64,000 nucleotides of DNA, taken from contig JALGPY010000004.1 in the NCBI GenBank assembly GCA_023055425.1, forward strand, positions 19,739,718-19,803,717, written 5' to 3'. Below the pieces are notes generated by a model. It was not told where the DNA came from and ran no database searches. It saw nothing but the letters and a program-made list of their open reading frames with translations. The position numbers and the translations under genes were made by a program. Of the stretch, positions 45,263 to 57,860 are shown one piece after another. Within the stretch, counting starts at the first letter, position 1, and each line of letters starts with the position of its first letter. This DNA comes from Linanthus parryae (taxonomy: Eukaryota > Streptophyta > Magnoliopsida > Ericales > Polemoniaceae).

Positions 45263-46654
45263 TTAAAAAGTTGCCAATTTTTCACTAGAAATCAAGACTT
45301 GAGAGATGATGGCAACTTGTGAATCCTCAAATTCATCATTTTCATACATAGTACATGGATCTAGGGACGTGGCCTCAAAAGAGAGAGGTAAAATCATTTG
45401 AGAACATGAAACCACATCCAAACCCTTGGGCTCATGATTTGGGTCATTCACTTGGTCAAGTTGAGCCAATAGTCTCTCCTCTTCATCAAAGTTAATTGCA
45501 TCTTCCATGAGAAGATATGAGTAGGAACATTCACTATCATACAAAAATTCTATTTCCTCCCAAGTAAGATCATCTAATTCTTTAGAAGATGTAGTAAAAG
45601 AGTCTACATGAATTGAAATATCAACATTTGAACCCCCCCCCCCCCCAACTTACATGAATGTCCTTCCACAATTTCTAGTGGAGGGGCTTCTCCTAGAGTA
45701 TCCTCTAAGTCATCAAAAAATAAGTGATGCTCATGATCATTGGAACTCCTGTGAGTAATAGGCTCTTCATGAGCACTAGAAAAGACAACATTTACTTCAT
45801 GAATGGTAGCATCCAATTTGTCTTCTAACTCATCACACGAGTGATTTCCATTTAGTGAATCCTCCTCACATGTGTCACTATGTGAGTCATCCAAAATGGC
45901 TTCACTCATGTCATGGGTTGAGAATTCATCATCAAAAATATCAATCTCACTACCAATATCACTATCACATGCTTCTTTAGAATGTGCAAATGAGAAATGA
46001 ATACAATCACCTATCCTAGTAGCGACAACTCCATCATCAAACACATACTCAAAAATTTGGTCATGAATAGGCTCGTGATGTATGTGAATAGGAACTTGAT
46101 ACTCGTGTGATGGTGAGTCTTGTGAAGAGTAAGTACTATATTCAAGAGAATCATCATGCGATTGTGAATATGAGGAAGCCACTCTATCCTCCAAATGAGA
46201 AAATGATTATACTAATTCTTTTCGTGATTATCTTTGTGATACCATAATTTCTTTATTATTTTGAATAAACTTTTGAACTTTCTCATATAGAGAATCACTT
46301 ATAGGCGTATTTAGCTCATCATTCACAAACGATTCCCTCTCAAAATGATTCATTCCTCTTAATTCACAAATCATGTCATCATATTCATAAGCACAAGAAT
46401 CATGGGAGTTTGAAAAAATGTGAGTGTGTGTGGGTGGTGATTGTGCACAAGAAGCATGAGATTTGTGTGCATGTGACCTACTATCATGCCCAAGAATAAT
46501 CATTCTTAGGAAAATAATCACCATTATTGTAAGCACGCTCACGTATGGAACGCATTGATTCCCTAGAATGATTATCATGACTAGTAAATGCATAGTAGTA
46601 AGGATGTGAAGGAACGTTAGGCCTCTCACCGAGTCAAAAATGTTCATGAGACAT
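45263..46654 (-). pseudogene. Unknown Ser/His/Asp-rich ORF at gag position
   Basis: Reading from the ATG at 46652-46654, about 150 nt after the primer site, a compositionally uniform frame runs for about 460 codons with a few stops (near 46635 and 46480) and shifts (near 46200 and 45600). Pieces at 46662-46228, 46194-45604 and 45544-45263 are rich in Ser, His, Asp, Glu and Tyr, for example HIHHEPIHDQIFEYVFDDG. There are no zinc knuckle, DSG, YVDD or other retrotransposon motifs, no membrane segment and no signal peptide. It could be a decayed gag-like RNA-binding protein or an accessory ORF; I do not recognise the family. A run of 14 C (45633-45646) marks its third quarter. Confidence 0.55.
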
Positions 46655-46800
46655 ATTTTCAAGCAAGTAGATGAGAAATACTTGATGAGAGGTATGCCTC
46701 ACACGTAATCAACCACAAACAACTAGAGAAAATGTCAAAAACAAACTACTAACTAACTAATAAAATAAATCAAATCAAATCAAATCTAACACCTAGCCTC

Positions 46801-46817
46801 TCCCGGCAACGGCGCCA
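46801..46817 (-). other. Primer-binding site, tRNA-Asp
   Basis: Minus-strand TGGCGCCGTTGCCGGGA is an uninterrupted 17-base complement to the 3' end of tRNA-Asp(GTC). Confidence 0.95.
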
Positions 46818-46823
46818 AAAACT

Positions 46824-48069
46824 TGTTCGTTCGAAATCCCAAGTATAGGATATCGATACAAGTAGTAATCCGGTAAGAACGGAGTCGAATCCACAAGGAG
46901 AGGAGGTTTAAGGTTTGACTCACTAAACTAGCGATAGAAAGAGACAAAGCTACTAACTAGAGAAATTAAAGGAAATTTCTCAATGGCTTTAAAGCTTGCC
47001 AAGCTATCAAATCCACCAAAATCAATTGATGGAGCAAGTTGAGGTTTGAGTTTAAGAACAAAGTAAACGACTGCTAGAGCTACGATTCAAGAAACTAAGT
47101 GAAATGACAAGTAGAGAGGGGTTAGGGATCATCGGTTTCTCTAGTGACCAATCCTCCTATTATATTCAAGCCCGATTCTCAAATCGCATGTGTCAATCCA
47201 CAAGACAAGTATCTCAAGAAGTGATTGCTCATTGCCATCCAACTCGCGAAAATAGAAGTGTGTAAATCCAACACGCTAACCAAGCACTAAAGAGGCTATT
47301 CAAATGAGATCCCCAAATTTCAGGGGTTTCAAGCATCAACCATATGTAAACACACATAGGTGTTTCCACATGAAAGATCAAGCAACAAATGAGATTTGTG
47401 AATTCTCACTCAAATCACCTAACTAGAACTCGGTTTCTCAAAGTAAGAATTGATGAGTTTCTCTCACTCATGTGCAACTTCAAATCAAACAAGTTGAGAG
47501 TATTCGCACATCTACTATTCAATGCATCAAATACTTCAACAAGAGAGATTCAAACATCACATTAAGCATTCAAGTGAACCCAATTCAACCTATTCATCCT
47601 TGAAGTTCAACTTGAATCAATAAGAGTATTATGGCACTAGATAGTCCCAAATCACCCAAGCAAGTTAATTAGCTAAACATGAGAGATTCAAAAAAGGTAA
47701 AGAGAATTATCACTTCATTCATCATACTTGAATCCAACACAAGTTATCACCAATTCTTCCTCAAAACTTGATTCAAATACACAAAACTAAGAGCAAAATA
47801 GCCCCAAAATACAATAATAAGCTACCAATTAATGAAGTAATAGAAAAACTAAGAATGATGCTGCTGCTGCAGTGAAGAACACAGCAGCAGAGTTCATCTA
47901 ACAACCCAGAAATTTGCAAAACAGAGCAGCTCTAAAACAGAGTAAAAACCACCCACAAATGGTTCAAAATCAACCCCTCTCTCCCTCTCTTCCTCTTCCT
48001 ACGATTCTTGGCCCTTAATTAGCTCAAGAGAGAGCTCAAGGACTCACGAACGAACCTAGAGTCGGGTGA

Positions 48070-48112
<43 letters not shown>

Positions 48113-49051
48113 TTGAAAACAGAGCTGCGTTTTGTACTATGAACCGTCGGGTCTGGAGAGAGCCTAAAAATTTCTTCAAACTTGACTTATATAGATGTTG
48201 CAAATGGGTTTCGTATCGTCCAAGGGGTCATCCCATCCCTCCTATCGAACCGTTTCATCCTCAATCGTTGATTTCGCTTTGTCTTCATGAACCCTAGATT
48301 TTTGGGGATTTTTCTTCTCTTTGTTTTTTTGCCGAATTGAGAGCATGTGTAGATAGAGCGTGGGCTGGGGTGTGATTTGAGACCAATTTGAAGTTATTTG
48401 GTGGCAATTTGGTCGGGTTTTAGGGGTCGGTTCGAAGCTTCGAGGAAGCTTAATGGCTTCTTCGTGGGTCTGCTGTGTGCAACGACGGGGAGAGAGAAAG
48501 AGAGAGAGAGACGCGGCTGTTGGTGGATTATTTTGCCCGAATTGCACTTGGCTCCCCCCTAGTTTGCTGATATCTTTTAATATACCCCCGACCCTCTTTA
48601 CACGTTTAGAAAATTGCAACTCCACCCCAATTCTGTTAAGAACTCTACATATCAGCCCTTCGAAACTTTAGAAACTTGCATTTAGCTCTCTGTTCCGTGA
48701 AAATGACTTCAAATAAGCCCTCCGATGTAACTTTGGCTTTACAAATTGGTCCCTTGACTTCTTAAACTTCACTTTTTGGCCTCTATCTTCAAATATTCTT
48801 CCAATTAAGTCCTCCAAGCCCCTTCTACATGTCATCTTTGCCCTCCAGATCTTCTTATTTCATATTTTAAGCTCCCACTAGCTAGCCTCTTGCCTTCCAA
48901 AGCACGTCTTTTCCTACAAAATAAGATAAAAAAAAAAAACTACAAAGACAAGCATAAGTTTAGAAAAAGAGATAAAATAGATAAATTACACATTAGCAAG
49001 TTATGAAGAGTTCATTAACATACTAAAACATGCAATTCTAAGTCATTAACA
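46824..49051 (-). repeat. 5' LTR of the LARD-like element
   Basis: 2228 bp, same ends as the 3' LTR. It holds a (GA)n tract near 48076-48108 that is shorter in the other LTR. Confidence 0.92.
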
Positions 49052-49056
49052 TTAGA
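49052..49056. repeat. Target site duplication TTAGA, right
   Basis: It matches 41135-41139. Confidence 0.88.
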
Positions 49057-51406
49057 CTCTAGATGGAAGAAGCTTATCTCCATGGAGTAACGTATCTTCT
49101 TATACTATTCGTAGCGCTCTAGGGGTTGCGTATTCGTAACGCAACAACCGTTAAGTAGTATAACAAAATGGATTCACGAGACTCCTAGGAGATGTTCATA
49201 ATTAAGGAAAATGTTCGTAGAGATGATGTTCTCCCCGAGCATGGAGGAACCGCTAAAAGATATCCGTTCATTAAGTCGAATATGGGGAAGTAATTCCTCA
49301 AAGATCCCTTGAAGAGTGGGAGTGGCTTTCCAAGCTAGGTGCCCATCCATAGGGATGAGAGCAAATGATGATCCTCCTATGCAAAGGAATTCCTCATAGG
49401 AGCATACCCCATCAACTTCTTGAGATCGAAGGGATGATCTTTAGGATCACCTTGCATAAACAATAGGATAGAATCCTAGGCCTTATCGTTCCATAATTAT
49501 GATGAATGAATAGTAAGCGTTACAGGATGGATTAGAGTCTATAAGGGGCCAACCAAGTTTAAGACTAGGTTGAATTTCTGAATAGATGCACGACTATTGG
49601 AGATCAATGGATTTCCAAGGTCAATCAGAGACCCAGACGGAAGCGTGGTAAGGCATATAACTTGACTAAGCGAAAAGGGCTGCACTCAGTATGAGATTAG
49701 ACACCGACGAGATATTCTCCAAAGAAGGTAGAGAGAATTACGGTAATTCACGTGATATCAGTAATAGTTGTGATGATGGAATTACGACTCCATTCTCGAT
49801 AAGCGTGACGACTGAATTTCTCAATGAAAAATTCAAATAGGCGATGTAAAGTCGAATGCACAGAACGTGTGGAAACTAATTAAGTCCATGTGTGGTCTTA
49901 GCTAGTCTTCTTGGCAGTAGTATTTCATCAGGGATCGTTTACTATATGTTTACGATAACAAATGAAAACCGATGTGCATCACTCTCACTAGTAGGGAGTC
50001 GATGATCACGTCACTTAACAATCGATGACACACTATTTAGCGGGTAGAGCTCAAGGACTGTTTGAGTCCACCAAGGAGTAACTGTACTCCTGTAGCTCAG
50101 CTCAAGACTTTACGAGCCTAGACATGTACCCTAAAAGACACCATATGAGAATGAACAGATGACCAGAGTGTCCGATGCAATAGGAGTCATTTATACATTA
50201 TGGTGTGTGTTCAGACCCAGCGAACGATATGCAATCGGAGGATTGAGTTTCAGGAAATTCGAATTTAAGACATTAGGTTGCAGTCACGAGAATACTCAAA
50301 ACGATGGATCATGTGCTATGACTATCGGAGATGATGCTTCGACTAGTTAGGCATTTATGAGGACTAGGGTGGGGACCGTATGTACATGGATCCACCTCAG
50401 GCTATTGTCCATGCTCGATGATAGACACATCGCGTGGACAGCAACATAAATGTTTCACGATCGTTTAAGACCGCTCCATCGACCATGGAAGCAAAGCACA
50501 ATTGGCTGTCCTGCCATTGGGCAGAAATGTATTTAGCTAAAAAGATTTCTGGTAAGCTTATGGGATGTTGAAAAACCAGTCACCATGAGTTGTGCTAGCA
50601 TATGGCTATAGCACTATGGTAAATTTGAACACATAGGAAGGGGTACCATTTCACAAAAGGTGAAATGACTACCTGAAGAGTAATCTTGGAATGGATCGAC
50701 TACGGGACAAAATGTTGGATCATCCCATTCTTAAACCACTTACAAATCGTCTTCTTGAATTGCTTTAGAGAATTGGGACATGGTAGTCGATAACTAGCAA
50801 TATGATTGATGAGAACACAAGACATTGATTGGCTGGATTTTAATTGGATTTGTTTATTTAAGTTGCATGTTGATTGACACATTCCTAATATGTTACATTT
50901 CCTGTACTACCATAGAGCATGTCACGCAGACAATAGGTCGACTCACTCACATGATCGACCGCCTTTGCAATATCCTGGATATGTGTGGGTGTGGCGGAAG
51001 ATGAGACGGAATCCAGATAAGCGCTAAAAGGCTACAATATGATATGAGATTCCTAACATATGAGGCGTAAGGCCTATGATAAGAGCTAGACGTCTATCTG
51101 TAAAGCTAGTAGCCTGTCAGACGGACTCAATTGTCGCATTGGAAGTAAGTTCCAAGGTGATATTGGTTATGGCCAATCGAACATGGGTAATTCCCCAAGC
51201 CATGTATAGTCAGCGTAGAGAAAGCCAGATGCGAGAACTGATTTCGGTTCGCATATGTGCAACATTCAGTACTCGGGTTGGTGGCCATAAGGGCTACTAG
51301 ACCAAGATCTGTATAGTGGTCATTTTATGGATACTGATGGAGACTATAAGAATTGTGATTGTGGAGAACACCCCCCCCCCCCCCCCCCCCCCGTGGAAGT
51401 GGGAGA
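49057..51406. other. Internal 3' part of Copia-like element, unit 1
   Basis: No gene is recognised. From 49264 onward it recurs at 57861-59930. It ends with a run of 22 C (51371-51392) and the polypurine tract. Confidence 0.65.
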
Positions 51407-51530
51407 TGTTAGAAATTGGTGCGCCCATGTGGGGGTGCCCAATGCAAATATTGTAACCTTATGGGGTTAGTTTCACTAATGCACAAACCTAAAGGGGTTA
51501 GTAGCAAAGGCTCAAACCCTAGGGGTTTAT
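51407..51530 (+). repeat. Truncated 3' LTR of Copia-like element, unit 1
   Basis: The first 124 bp of the LTR, then an abrupt jump into PMD gene sequence. Unit 2 shows that 515 bp (60056-60570) is missing, with ATG shared at both edges. Confidence 0.88.
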
Positions 51531-53360
51531 GTTCCTCTTTGCCAAGTGCTTCTTTATTTGCAGCATCCTCCAAGCTCTTTGCTTTACCTCTTTTCAGTTC
51601 TTGTTGTTCCAGCATCCACTCTTGTTCCATCTTTTCCTGCCTACGCCTCTCATCCCCGAAAGATGCCTTCAATGATTTGGTGATCTTTTAATTTTTTTTC
51701 GCCGATTTTTTCTGATTTAAGTAAACCATCAATAGAAAGGGAAGCAGTTAGCTATGATGCAAAATTCTTAACAAATTGAACTCCTGCGGATACTACTACA
51801 ACAACTCATGCATTACTTCATGAAAGTAACACGAAATTTATATCAGAGATATGCAAAGTCATTACTTACTACAGATGCTAGGAGGCTGACTTTCACCATC
51901 AGAACCTTCAAATTCTTTAAAATACTAAGCACTTTTCTCAGTCTGGTTCTTAGAATGCGAGTACTCTACCTTGGATCCTGACCTTCAAAAGTCTAGGTGC
52001 GGCCTTGGGGGCTGAATTTCCATCCTCATCTGCACCACCAATCACAATCCCTTCCTCGTAAGAGACTTCATGGTGACAATAAAGTCAGGTGTTACGGAAG
52101 CATCAACAGTCTGGGTCACATGGGCCTTCTTCAAAGGATATTTGTCAAGAGCTATGGTTGAAGCAGTTGCTTTGGAGCCTGATTGACCATTAAGTACAAT
52201 GGTTGAATAGAATGTGACAGAAGGTGCTTTCTTAATCCAAGATCTTTATTTGGTTAGAAGCGCCCTCATGATTTTTCCCAAAGCTTTATCAATGGGACCA
52301 ATAAAAAAACTTCTTTCATTTGAACTTCATAGTCATCTACCATGATTTGAATTGACTTTCTCCTTTATCCAGCCCCAAACCTGCTCAAAAGACACTGTAA
52401 GCTAAGTAACACTTAGCATCAATACATGTTTCCAATTTAGAAATAACTGAGCAAAAATAAAAACAAAACGGTAATGCACATTACCTTGTAAATTGCTCTG
52501 TGAGACCATGCAACCCTACAAAGACTTGTCCTACAGCAGCAACGCACTCCTACAACAAGAGATCTCCACAGTAGTTCCTATCCTTGTTGAGCAAGGAATA
52601 AAATTCGTAATGAGTATTCATAAGGTAATTGAGTGCTTTGACACCTGGAATATCTTTGGCTTTGGGAGGAAGACTACTATCGTGCGCAACAACAATGTCA
52701 GCATGCCGCTCAGAATGATAATTCATGTTTCCGGCCAGTAATTAGTTACCGCTCTAAGTGAGATGCACTTGGAAGGGAAAATGGGCAAAGCAATCACAAC
52801 ATATCATCTAAAGTATCATTTGAGACAAGTATTTCATAGCAACCAACCTTTATATCGGTGGACTAGATGCTAGGAGCAGCCTGATCCAAACAAATTTGGC
52901 CTCCCACGCGATGGGTTTCATAATTGACGAAGAACCTCGTACTTGTTCGAATACTGTGCCCCACTACCTAGTAGTGCGGGCAATGAACCTTGCGTGCACC
53001 AAGATAAGAAGAGCTTGGCATTGAAAATATGTCATGTCGTCACACTTGAAGCATCTATGAGAATGTGGCCTGTAGGATAGAGGACTATGTTATGGTTAAA
53101 CCTATGCAGTTTTTCTCTTTAAGGACATAATTTGAAATCCGATTACAGAACAAATGATTTTCGCTCATTCTTGGTCCCATACCATCTACAAGAGCGTGGA
53201 GCAGGATGGCATGGTTCATCTTTGACCATGTCTCAATCCTTAAATTCCTAGGGGACAATAGCGTACCTAGACCACCACTTGTATACCCACATGGTTAAAA
53301 AGTCTTGGTTCAGAACAAACAAAGAGGGTAACACCTTCCCCGAGACTGTTCAGTGCCTAT

Positions 53361-53365
53361 AACTA
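53361..53365. repeat. Target site duplication AACTA, left, unit 1
   Basis: It matches 54950-54954. Confidence 0.8.
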
Positions 53366-54949
53366 AGACGCTATTTCTTAACGCGTATATGCAAGTGCAC
53401 TGTCAAGTAATATAGGGGTCGTATTTCAACCCCGAGTGATCGATCCCACAAGGACAGACTCGAGGCTATTTAATTATTTATTTAGTTTAGAATACGGTAA
53501 CTGGAGGAAAGATTTGAGCGATGTAAAAATTGAAGTAACAGACTAATCTAATATTTTATTGTATTTTTTATTTAATAAACAAGTATAGAGGAACTAGGAA
53601 ATCTCTATATCACCTAGGGCTGTAGATGAATTTCGGATAGATAATTAACACATTAACTCTATTCTAAGTTAAGCCGGGTAATAGAAATGACAATCTCATA
53701 TCGGTCTCATGTCAATTTACGTCTTGGTTGACTACAATCTCCTATCGGTCTCATGTGTCCACCGGTCTGTTCTAGTAGGCTAACGACCTGCATGAAAATC
53801 GGTTCTGTCGGTCCACCGTTGCACGAAGCAATCAAATCTCACGTACCGAATCTACCCACTAAGGCCATCCTAACACTTCTCCTTTTCGGTCTCGGTGATT
53901 CGGATTGTGTTCAAGTTCTTATCACAATTAGTCTAAGTCACTGTCGTACACTCATCTAATTAGCTAGTACGTCCGGGTAGCTATTCCATTCATACTAAAG
54001 ATTACGCGTCGAACGGGAACAGTAACCTAGACAAAGATTAACATAAAGCAAGAACATTATTGAAAAGTGAATACTAGTTTCATTGATAGTCAAATCGTGA
54101 CCTAGACGTGTCGATATCCGAAGCTCATTAACAATATAAAGAAATAACCATCCATTCAATGAATTACATAAAGTCTAAATCAGGAATGAACAATCGTCTA
54201 CATAACCCTAGGCTCTCATAGATATGCCTAGAACATATTTTAGCTAATAAGTGTCAGCCAAACAAAGCTTACAAGTTTCTTCATACAAGATTTGAAAGAA
54301 GAAGAAATAAAAAAACCTAGCTTTCAATGGTGATCTTCGCCTTGATCTCCCTCGTCGCGGTCCTCCTTTCTTCTCCTTTTTCAACGTGAGTCAATCCCAA
54401 AATATGATATTCCATCGTTCTTATATGTTTTGGACACATTCCCCGTGATAACTATGTAAAAATTGCATTAAAAGCCCAAAATCCCGTCACTTGTACCAGC
54501 CAAATCATACGAGTGCAATCCCAGTCATACGAGTGCACTGATCCCACTCGTAAAATTAAAGATCCAGTCGTACGAGTGCACTCATCCTACTCGTACGATT
54601 TCCTGAGAGGTGTCATACGATTGCATTTCTTCAAAACCGGGATTTTGGCTATCTTTCTCGTCTTCAATTCCAAGCATCATCTTGACTCTTGCAATGTTTC
54701 GTATTCTCCTATCCACTTGATCTAAAAAGCTATGTTTCCTATCAAAACAACGCGAAATAAACCCGTGCGATCAAATGTGACGAAATACGTAAAATAATGC
54801 GAGAAACGCCCATATTATCAATTATGCGTCAAAAACTCAACTTTCACCATTTCTTCATGTTCATAGTGTATACCTCATAATATTTACCGAGAAATCAAAC
54901 AAAATGATAGTAAAATGTGTATGATTATAACTCTAATACAGAGTTATCA
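53366..54949 (-). repeat. Solo LTR, Tat-type, in PMD pseudogene, unit 1
   Basis: 1584 bp between AACTA repeats. The plus-strand left edge is AGACGC where TGACGC is expected (compare 30990), and the right edge is GAGTTATCA. There is no internal region. In element sense it carries five or six CGTACGAGTGCA-type sites and a TATA-like CATATAAG (54420-54427). Confidence 0.85.
54506..54627 (-). promoter_or_regulatory. Array of CGTACGAGTGCA-type sites, 20-21 bp apart
   Basis: Sites start near 54506, 54526, 54546, 54567, 54589 and 54614. The strongest reads GTCGTACGAGTGCAC. They lie about 80 bp upstream, in element sense, of the TATA-like sequence. Unit 2 repeats the array at about 63548-63670. Confidence 0.6.
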
Positions 54950-56354
54950 AACTATCTGATCCAATCTTCTATACAAGGTACCCAAAAATAGGTGGCAAGA
55001 GCGGGCTTTTGTACCAGCGGCAACTGCACGAGTAAGGAGAGCACATTCATAAAAATTCTATCATGAGGGGCTCCATATGTTATGAATTCCACTCACAAAT
55101 GAACCCACATAGGGTATCATCAAACCCTGCACCAACTACATAATTGGGACGTTCATCTATCTCCAATCCTCAGTGGGCTACTTTAGGTGTATAATATCTA
55201 AAGATATACAACAAACTCCTCTTTCATGTATTTTTCGCTGAAGAGACTGCGAACACCTGACCTTCGTCTAGAACATGCCCCTTATAAGTGGTCATGATAT
55301 TTTTCAGGTCTCTCATTGAAGATGGCATGCATTTGAACATACCCAACTCTCCATTTGTCTCCAAGGGATTAAGAGGATCAAAGGTACCTTGGAAGGGAAG
55401 ATCCATCAAGAAATAGCAATCTTCCAAAGTTGGTGCAGCCTCGTGTTCGAAAAGTGGAAGGTGTGCGTTTTTTGAAACCACTGCGAGGTCAAGGTGTCTA
55501 TCATCTCTGCATCTGTAGCGATCTTATACCCATTGGTGGCCCTAATCACATGGTAGATATCAACTTCTTTTAGTACAGCCTCATAATGTTTTAAAAAATA
55601 CACTGTCCACTCCTCCATCAAGTCCATATCAGTATGATAAGAACAGTGGTCGATGTTATAGAAAGGATAGTATGAAGCCTCTATGGCCAGCCGTTGAATG
55701 TCTTCACCCTCTATGATGTCACTCACCCCTCTCAGAAATCTTACCAAGGATTCTATGTTCTTTCCCTGCATTAATCTGTTTCATAGAAACACTGGTCAAG
55801 GGGTGATAATAGTCACAACCATCAAACCTGGGGTTAGAAAGGGTAAAAAATTCTTCTCCTTTACTCTCCACCATTATTCAGTTTCCTGTTAGATCTGTTT
55901 TAGAGGGAGAGAAAAATGTCATAACCCTAAACTAAAAAAAATCGAATCCAATCCTGAAAATGATTTCCTTTTTGATCAGTTTCCCTATCTACTTCTAGTA
56001 CTTTTCAAACCCTAGAAATCTCTAAAGCAGTTCACAATCACAAGTTACTTTACTCTTATATTAAAATACTCGATGTAGAAAGCTTTAGAAAGATTATGTT
56101 TTAATTCAGATTTTGACGACTTGAAGATTCGTTGAAGTCTTTCGTTGTGCCCGAGTTGTTGCTCTATTTCCCATGTTATTGAATATACATTGAAATTCCC
56201 CGAGCAGTTCTTAGGTTCTTGGCTCCATTGTTGCAAGCAGGGACCAAACTTGGTTAAAATACTTCTCCTCTTGTGGCTCCTTGGCCTCATTTCTTCTTTT
56301 ATCTGCTCTACCATTAGCCGAGAGTCGTTAAAATGTAAAGATCATCTCCTCTGA

Positions 56355-57633
56355 CCGTTGGGGACTGCATGGGGCCCACAATCAATTCTTCGTATTTTGC
56401 TACATTGATGTGTGCGGGGGGGGGGGGGGGAGGTCAAAGTTCAGCGCATGCTCCAGTTGAGCTCCACCACAAGATTGATTAGTAGCATCCCTACCCCAAT
56501 TCCATCTCCATTGGTGGAACTTTCAATATAAAAACCACGCCTTTCCTCATCGAGGATTAGGTCGGCGAGATGACGCCTACATCCCACTAAGAGATTTGTC
56601 AATGCCTAGGCTTTTATTGCCATCTGAGGCTTGTACAGAATGTGGAACTCTCCTCGCTCGATCGCTCACTTCACAGCCATCTAAAAGTATATGTGTTTTA
56701 GAAGATCTGCCTCAGGGTTGGTCGGTGTGAACTTCTATGTCATGGGTCTTCAGCATGGCCCGAGTTTCAGAGTTGCGAATTCTAGTTGCTCGGCTAGGGT
56801 ATACCTCAATTTTCAGTTGTTAATATTTTTCTAATGTAATACAAGGGATTTGTACAATTCTATCAGTCTTACTCAAAACGGCCTTAACAACATATTTGAG
56901 GTTTCAATCCCTACAATTTTTCAAATCACATTTTTTATTATTATTTCAACGAGTAGTCAAAATCATAGGGTAACTAAGCTATACCGATCACCGGATAAGA
57001 GAGATGCAAGACATAACGTCAATTTACATGAGTGTAGTACAATTGGTGAGATTATCAATGGGCCTTCGTCTCGTTCAACTTCACCCAAAACCCTAAAATA
57101 TGAAGATATGAAAGTCGCCAACTAATAACACAACACCACGAAGATCATATGACCGAATTGAGGTGGCTATCGGAGGGGGATATGTCGCTTAATTGAGGAT
57201 AGAGTAAATAGGTTTCATACTGTTGAACGTCTTTATAGGCCTTTTCGACTTTGAGACCCAACTGAAATGGACATCTATAGACGTGCAAAGATTTTCATGG
57301 TGATTTTCAAGCTGATATTTGGTTCTATAGACGTGCTCTTAATTATGTTTTTCACATATATCACGGAGACAAGTTGTGTAGAGGAAGCTTTTAGAAAGAG
57401 GCAAACTTGAACTTTTCCAAACCATTAGGGACCTCACTTGTGAAGACACTTGCCTAGGGGTTCTTATCATAAATAACCCAAAATAAGAAAAGGCACAATT
57501 GGTCCATTTCTCATAGCAGATCATAAACGAGCCATATTATCTTTCTGAACTACTCAACTTCTTCTCTCCAAACTCTCTCTCTAAAACAGTGGTCGTTCTG
57601 AGGAGCATGTAGTGCGGTTCTCACACAAAAGAA
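56355..57633. other. Intergenic DNA between PMD pseudogene and host-like gene fragment
   Basis: No gene is seen. It has a run of 15 G (56416-56430). The last 100 bases, CT-rich, look like a plant 5' UTR and promoter for the frame at 57634. Confidence 0.5.
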
Positions 57634-57860
57634 ATGGGGAAGAGAACACACAGAATCGCTAAATCATACACTCTCCCTTCATCACTAACCCACTCTTTCT
57701 CATCATCTTCCTCATCGGATTTCGAATTCACAATATCAATCTCACCCCGCAAATCCACCAGCAACATCTGTCCGGCCGACGAGCTCTTCTACAAAGGCCA
57801 TCTCCTCCCTCTCCACCTTTCCCCACGCCTCTCCATGGTCTAAACCCTCTTGGTCCGAAC
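57634..57860 (+). pseudogene. 5' fragment of a host-like gene (BKI1/MAKR-like), truncated by duplication
   Basis: The ATG at 57634 opens 69 codons: a basic start (MGKRTHRIAK), a Ser-rich stretch, then FEFTISISPRKS and CPADELFYKGHLLPLHLSPR. I recall that pairing from plant serine-rich proteins of the BKI1 / membrane-associated kinase regulator type, which act at the plasma membrane in receptor-kinase signalling; this is recognition by memory only. A TAA lies at 57841-57843 and similarity to any gene ends at 57860, the junction with unit 2. It is probably the only trace of a cellular single-copy gene in the window. Confidence 0.5.

Larger units (their letters stand above)
41140..49051 (-). mobile_element. 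Non-autonomous Gypsy-type LTR element (LARD-like) with one unknown ORF
   Basis: A complete 7.9-kb element: LTRs 41140-43316 and 46824-49051, target duplication TTAGA, a 17-base tRNA-Asp primer site and a G-rich polypurine tract. The 3.5-kb interior has no gag, protease, RT or integrase. Its only frame is at the gag position and encodes a Ser/His/Asp-rich protein. The rest (43330-45260) is AT-rich and non-coding. It must borrow enzymes, probably from a Tat/Athila element. Confidence 0.88.
51531..56314 (-). pseudogene. Plant mobile domain (PMD) protein pseudogene, unit 1
   Basis: PMD proteins are plant-specific and related to transposon-encoded proteins; some act in silencing. Reading the minus strand, a possible first exon (56314-56045, KRRSILTKFGPCLQQWSQEP) is uncertain. 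The frame at 55771-55406 (MIDTLTSQWFQKTHTFHFS) shifts into 55481-55224 (APTLEDCYFLMDLPFQGTFD), the typical start of a PMD. It continues to 54955 (LGTLYRRLDQIV), is broken by the solo LTR 53366-54949, and resumes at 53360 (LNQDFLTMWVYKWWSRY) and near 52950 (HRVGGQICLDQAAPSI). Later exon-like pieces are at 52741-52493, with a donor-like AAG/GTAATG, and at 51687-51531, a Glu/Lys/Gln-rich coiled coil. Stops and shifts are frequent. Confidence 0.7.
49264..57860. repeat. Tandem segmental duplication, unit 1
   Basis: 8.6 kb. Similarity to unit 2 starts at CCGTTCATTAAG in both (49264, 57861). It contains the Copia-like 3' end, PMD pseudogene, solo LTR and the 5' end of a host-like gene. Offset to unit 2 is 8597 bp at the start and 9040 bp at 53361/62401, the change being due mainly to a 515-bp deletion in unit 1. 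Confidence 0.85.

Noticed and set aside
50159..50350. Small gene repeated at 58755-58946
   Set aside because: Its repetition is due to the segmental duplication; the frame has no domain and lies in non-coding element DNA.
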